From: Bacillota bacterium
GTDB taxonomy: Bacteria > Bacillota > Clostridia > Christensenellales > CAG-138
DNA length: 6,401 nt
Assembly (NCBI GenBank): GCA_023461495.1
Contig: JAEYLA010000162.1
Location: 1 to 6,401, forward strand
Direction of reading: 5' to 3'
The notes below the pieces were generated by a model. It was not told where the DNA came from and made no database searches. It saw only the letters and a list, made by a program, of their open reading frames with translations. Below, piece by piece: positions 4,984 to 6,401 of the stretch. Both the position numbers and the translations under genes were made by a program. Every line of letters starts with the position of its first letter. Position 1 is the first letter of the stretch.

Positions 4984-6324
4984 TCAGGAACGGATGCTCT
5001 GCGGAAAGCAGAAGAGATGATTTGGATCATAGCGCTGCTTAATGCGCAGAAGGCGGGCGGCGTTTTCACCGTAATAGGCCTGCATGTAGTTGCGGTTCAT
5101 CAGGCTTGGGAAATTGATATATGCGCCCGGCGTGATGCTTTGCAAATAACGGTAGCGCGGCTGCATCCACTTGAGTGCGGCAGGTTCCGCACTGCCGTGC
5201 TCCCAACGTGTTTCAAGATCAATGATGTAAGGGGCGTCCCGGTAGAAAAACGCCGTTTTCTGCAGCGCAACCTCGCGCACGCGCCCGCCAAGGCCAAACA
5301 GGCCGATGGAAGCGTACTCTGCACCCGGCGCGCGTTCCGCAATCAGAAAAACGATGCGGCGCATCTCTTCCTCCCGTAGGAAACAGGGTGCAAAGCGCCC
5401 GGCGTCGCGGAACTTTTCATAGGGCGGATACCCTTGCTCCACCATGCGGATGGCGTCAAGGAAGGTGGCCTCCTGCATGGTGACAGTGATGCCGGGCAGC
5501 GTGAGAAACGGCGCGAGAGACGCTTCCGCCTGCGCCTGCGTGCCGTAGTAGATGCCGCGTACAAAGAATCCGTAGCCAAGCGTTTCGGAATTGAAGATGC
5601 GGCAAAGCGGCGTAAACCGGAAATCCTCCTGCTGAAGCCAGGACTGAAAACGGGAGAACACCGCAACGCCGTTTTCGAGCGGCATGTTGGACGCGGTAAT
5701 ATTCACATACGTCACCGCAAACAGCTTTGGCGGCAGACGGTATGTAAGCTCCGTAACAACGCCGAAGTTGCCGCCGCCACCGCCGCGCAGCGCAAAAAAC
5801 AAATCCGGCTCGCTTGTTTCACTGATACAGTGGAGCCTGCCGTTCGCGTCGATCAGGCGCGCGGCAAGCAAACTGTCGCACGTCAGGCCGAACATCCGCG
5901 CGCTCATCCCCCAGCCGCCGCCCTGTGTCAGCCCCGCAGCGCCCACCGTGGGGCAGGTGCCGCTTGGAAACGGATACCCCGCAGCGCCCACAAGCTCGTA
6001 GAGCGCCGCGTTCTGTACGCCCGCGCCAATGCGCACAATAGACTGCGCGGGATCGATCGCGCTGTGGTTCATGCGCTGCATGTCAAGCACTACCACGTTG
6101 TCGCCAACGCAGAAGCCCTCATAGTTGTGCCCGCCGCCGCGCACGCGCACGGTACAGCCGCGCCGCTTTGCCTCGCAGACGGCAAGGGCAACGTCCCGCT
6201 CTGTTTCGCAATAGACGATGGCGGCGGGAAAGCGCTGTATGGAGCGGTTATAAATCTGCCGTGCCTGCCCGTAGCCCGGGTCGGACGGAAGGAGTATTTC
6301 AGGAAGCGTGCAGTTTTTTGCCAT
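4984..6324 (-). CDS. FAD-linked oxidase of the berberine bridge enzyme (BBE-like) family
   Basis: A 446-residue flavoenzyme, full length for bacterial BBE-like oxidases. An FAD-binding domain of the PCMH type covers about residues 30-200: VRVRGGGHNYEG (59-70) supplies H66, the usual 8-alpha covalent FAD histidine, and SGTCPTVGAAGLTQGGGWG (121-139) supplies C124, the second covalent link at flavin C6. RGGGGGNFGVVTE (180-192) is the third flavin-contacting block. The substrate domain lies at about 200-400, and the C-terminal BBE segment (YYGENAARLLRIKQRYDPNHLF, 417-438) docks back on the FAD. V127, at Cys+3, matches the position where Val favours oxygen reactivity in plant homologues. There is no signal peptide, so it is probably cytoplasmic. 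The family oxidises alcohols, sugars and alkaloids; the substrate cannot be told here. ATG 6324 is the only sensible start, since TAA lies six codons upstream in frame. It has no adjacent ribosome binding site; the nearest, AGAGGAG, is about 50 nt upstream across an inverted repeat. Its promoter would lie at or beyond the right edge. Confidence 0.92.
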   Translation of the reverse strand: MAKNCTLPEILLPSDPGYGQARQIYNRSIQRFPAAIVYCETERDVALAVCEAKRRGCTVRVRGGGHNYEGFCVGDNVVVLDMQRMNHSAIDPAQSIVRIGAGVQNAALYELVGAAGYPFPSGTCPTVGAAGLTQGGGWGMSARMFGLTCDSLLAARLIDANGRLHCISETSEPDLFFALRGGGGGNFGVVTELTYRLPPKLFAVTYVNITASNMPLENGVAVFSRFQSWLQQEDFRFTPLCRIFNSETLGYGFFVRGIYYGTQAQAEASLAPFLTLPGITVTMQEATFLDAIRMVEQGYPPYEKFRDAGRFAPCFLREEEMRRIVFLIAERAPGAEYASIGLFGLGGRVREVALQKTAFFYRDAPYIIDLETRWEHGSAEPAALKWMQPRYRYLQSITPGAYINFPSLMNRNYMQAYYGENAARLLRIKQRYDPNHLFCFPQSIRS

Positions 6325-6334
6325 GGGATGTGGC

Positions 6335-6373
6335 TGTACTTATGGCGTGGATTGTGGTTGTGTGATAAGTACA
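6335..6373 (-). promoter_or_regulatory. Inverted repeat between Shine-Dalgarno and start of the oxidase gene
   Basis: On the transcript, UGUACUUAU (6373-6365) and AUAAGUACA (6343-6335) are perfect 9-bp complements around a 21-nt A/C-rich loop. A strong Shine-Dalgarno sequence, AGAGAGGAG (6382-6374), abuts its 5' side, and the start codon is 10 nt past its 3' side. Folding would place the AGGAG at an effective 10 nt from the ATG. The stem has only two G-C pairs, so stability is marginal. As DNA it could instead be an operator. Confidence 0.45.
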
Positions 6374-6401
6374 CTCCTCTCTATATGCAGTGTATGACAG
6401 G

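Overview
The window looks like a piece of a Bacillota chromosome, most likely from the Clostridia. The evidence is the gene content (an orphan ECF-type S component, a TudS-like desulfidase and an EAL-CBS-GGDEF protein), the short T-tailed terminators and the purine-rich ribosome binding sites. Base composition is mixed: most genes are moderately GC-rich, and one lipoprotein gene is clearly AT-richer. Genus cannot be fixed by eye. There are no rRNA or tRNA genes, CRISPR arrays, transposases or phage genes.

Layout. On the + strand, the window opens inside a TetR/AcrR-type repressor gene (to 620) that ends at a clear terminator (641-667). A free-standing gene for a secreted lipoprotein of unknown function follows (808-1578), closed by two stem-loops (1606-1644 and 1669-1710). 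The rest is on the - strand, in three transcription units read from right to left. The first is a berberine-bridge-type FAD oxidase (6324-4984) with its own terminator. The second is an EAL-CBS-GGDEF cyclic-di-GMP protein (4803-3040) with its own terminator. The third is a two-gene operon, a TudS/DUF523-related desulfidase (2889-2326) followed by an ECF transporter S component (2294-1728), behind a strong sigma-A-type promoter. The lipoprotein gene and this operon converge.

How the genes may work together. Only the desulfidase and S component form an obvious functional pair: the S component would bring in a small molecule and the iron-sulfur desulfidase would remove sulfur from it, or from a product of it. 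No ECF ATPase or T subunit is present, so the S component must share an energising module encoded elsewhere. The other genes look like independent units.

Most interesting points: (1) the desulfidase/S-component operon, with a palindrome inside its promoter spacer; (2) the flavin oxidase start, where a strong Shine-Dalgarno sequence lies about 50 nt too far upstream but a 9-bp inverted repeat could fold the gap away; (3) that oxidase has both covalent FAD attachment residues and a valine at the position linked to oxygen reactivity, which is curious if the host is an anaerobe; (4) an EAL domain with intact catalytic residues fused through CBS domains to a GGDDF-variant cyclase domain without an I-site.
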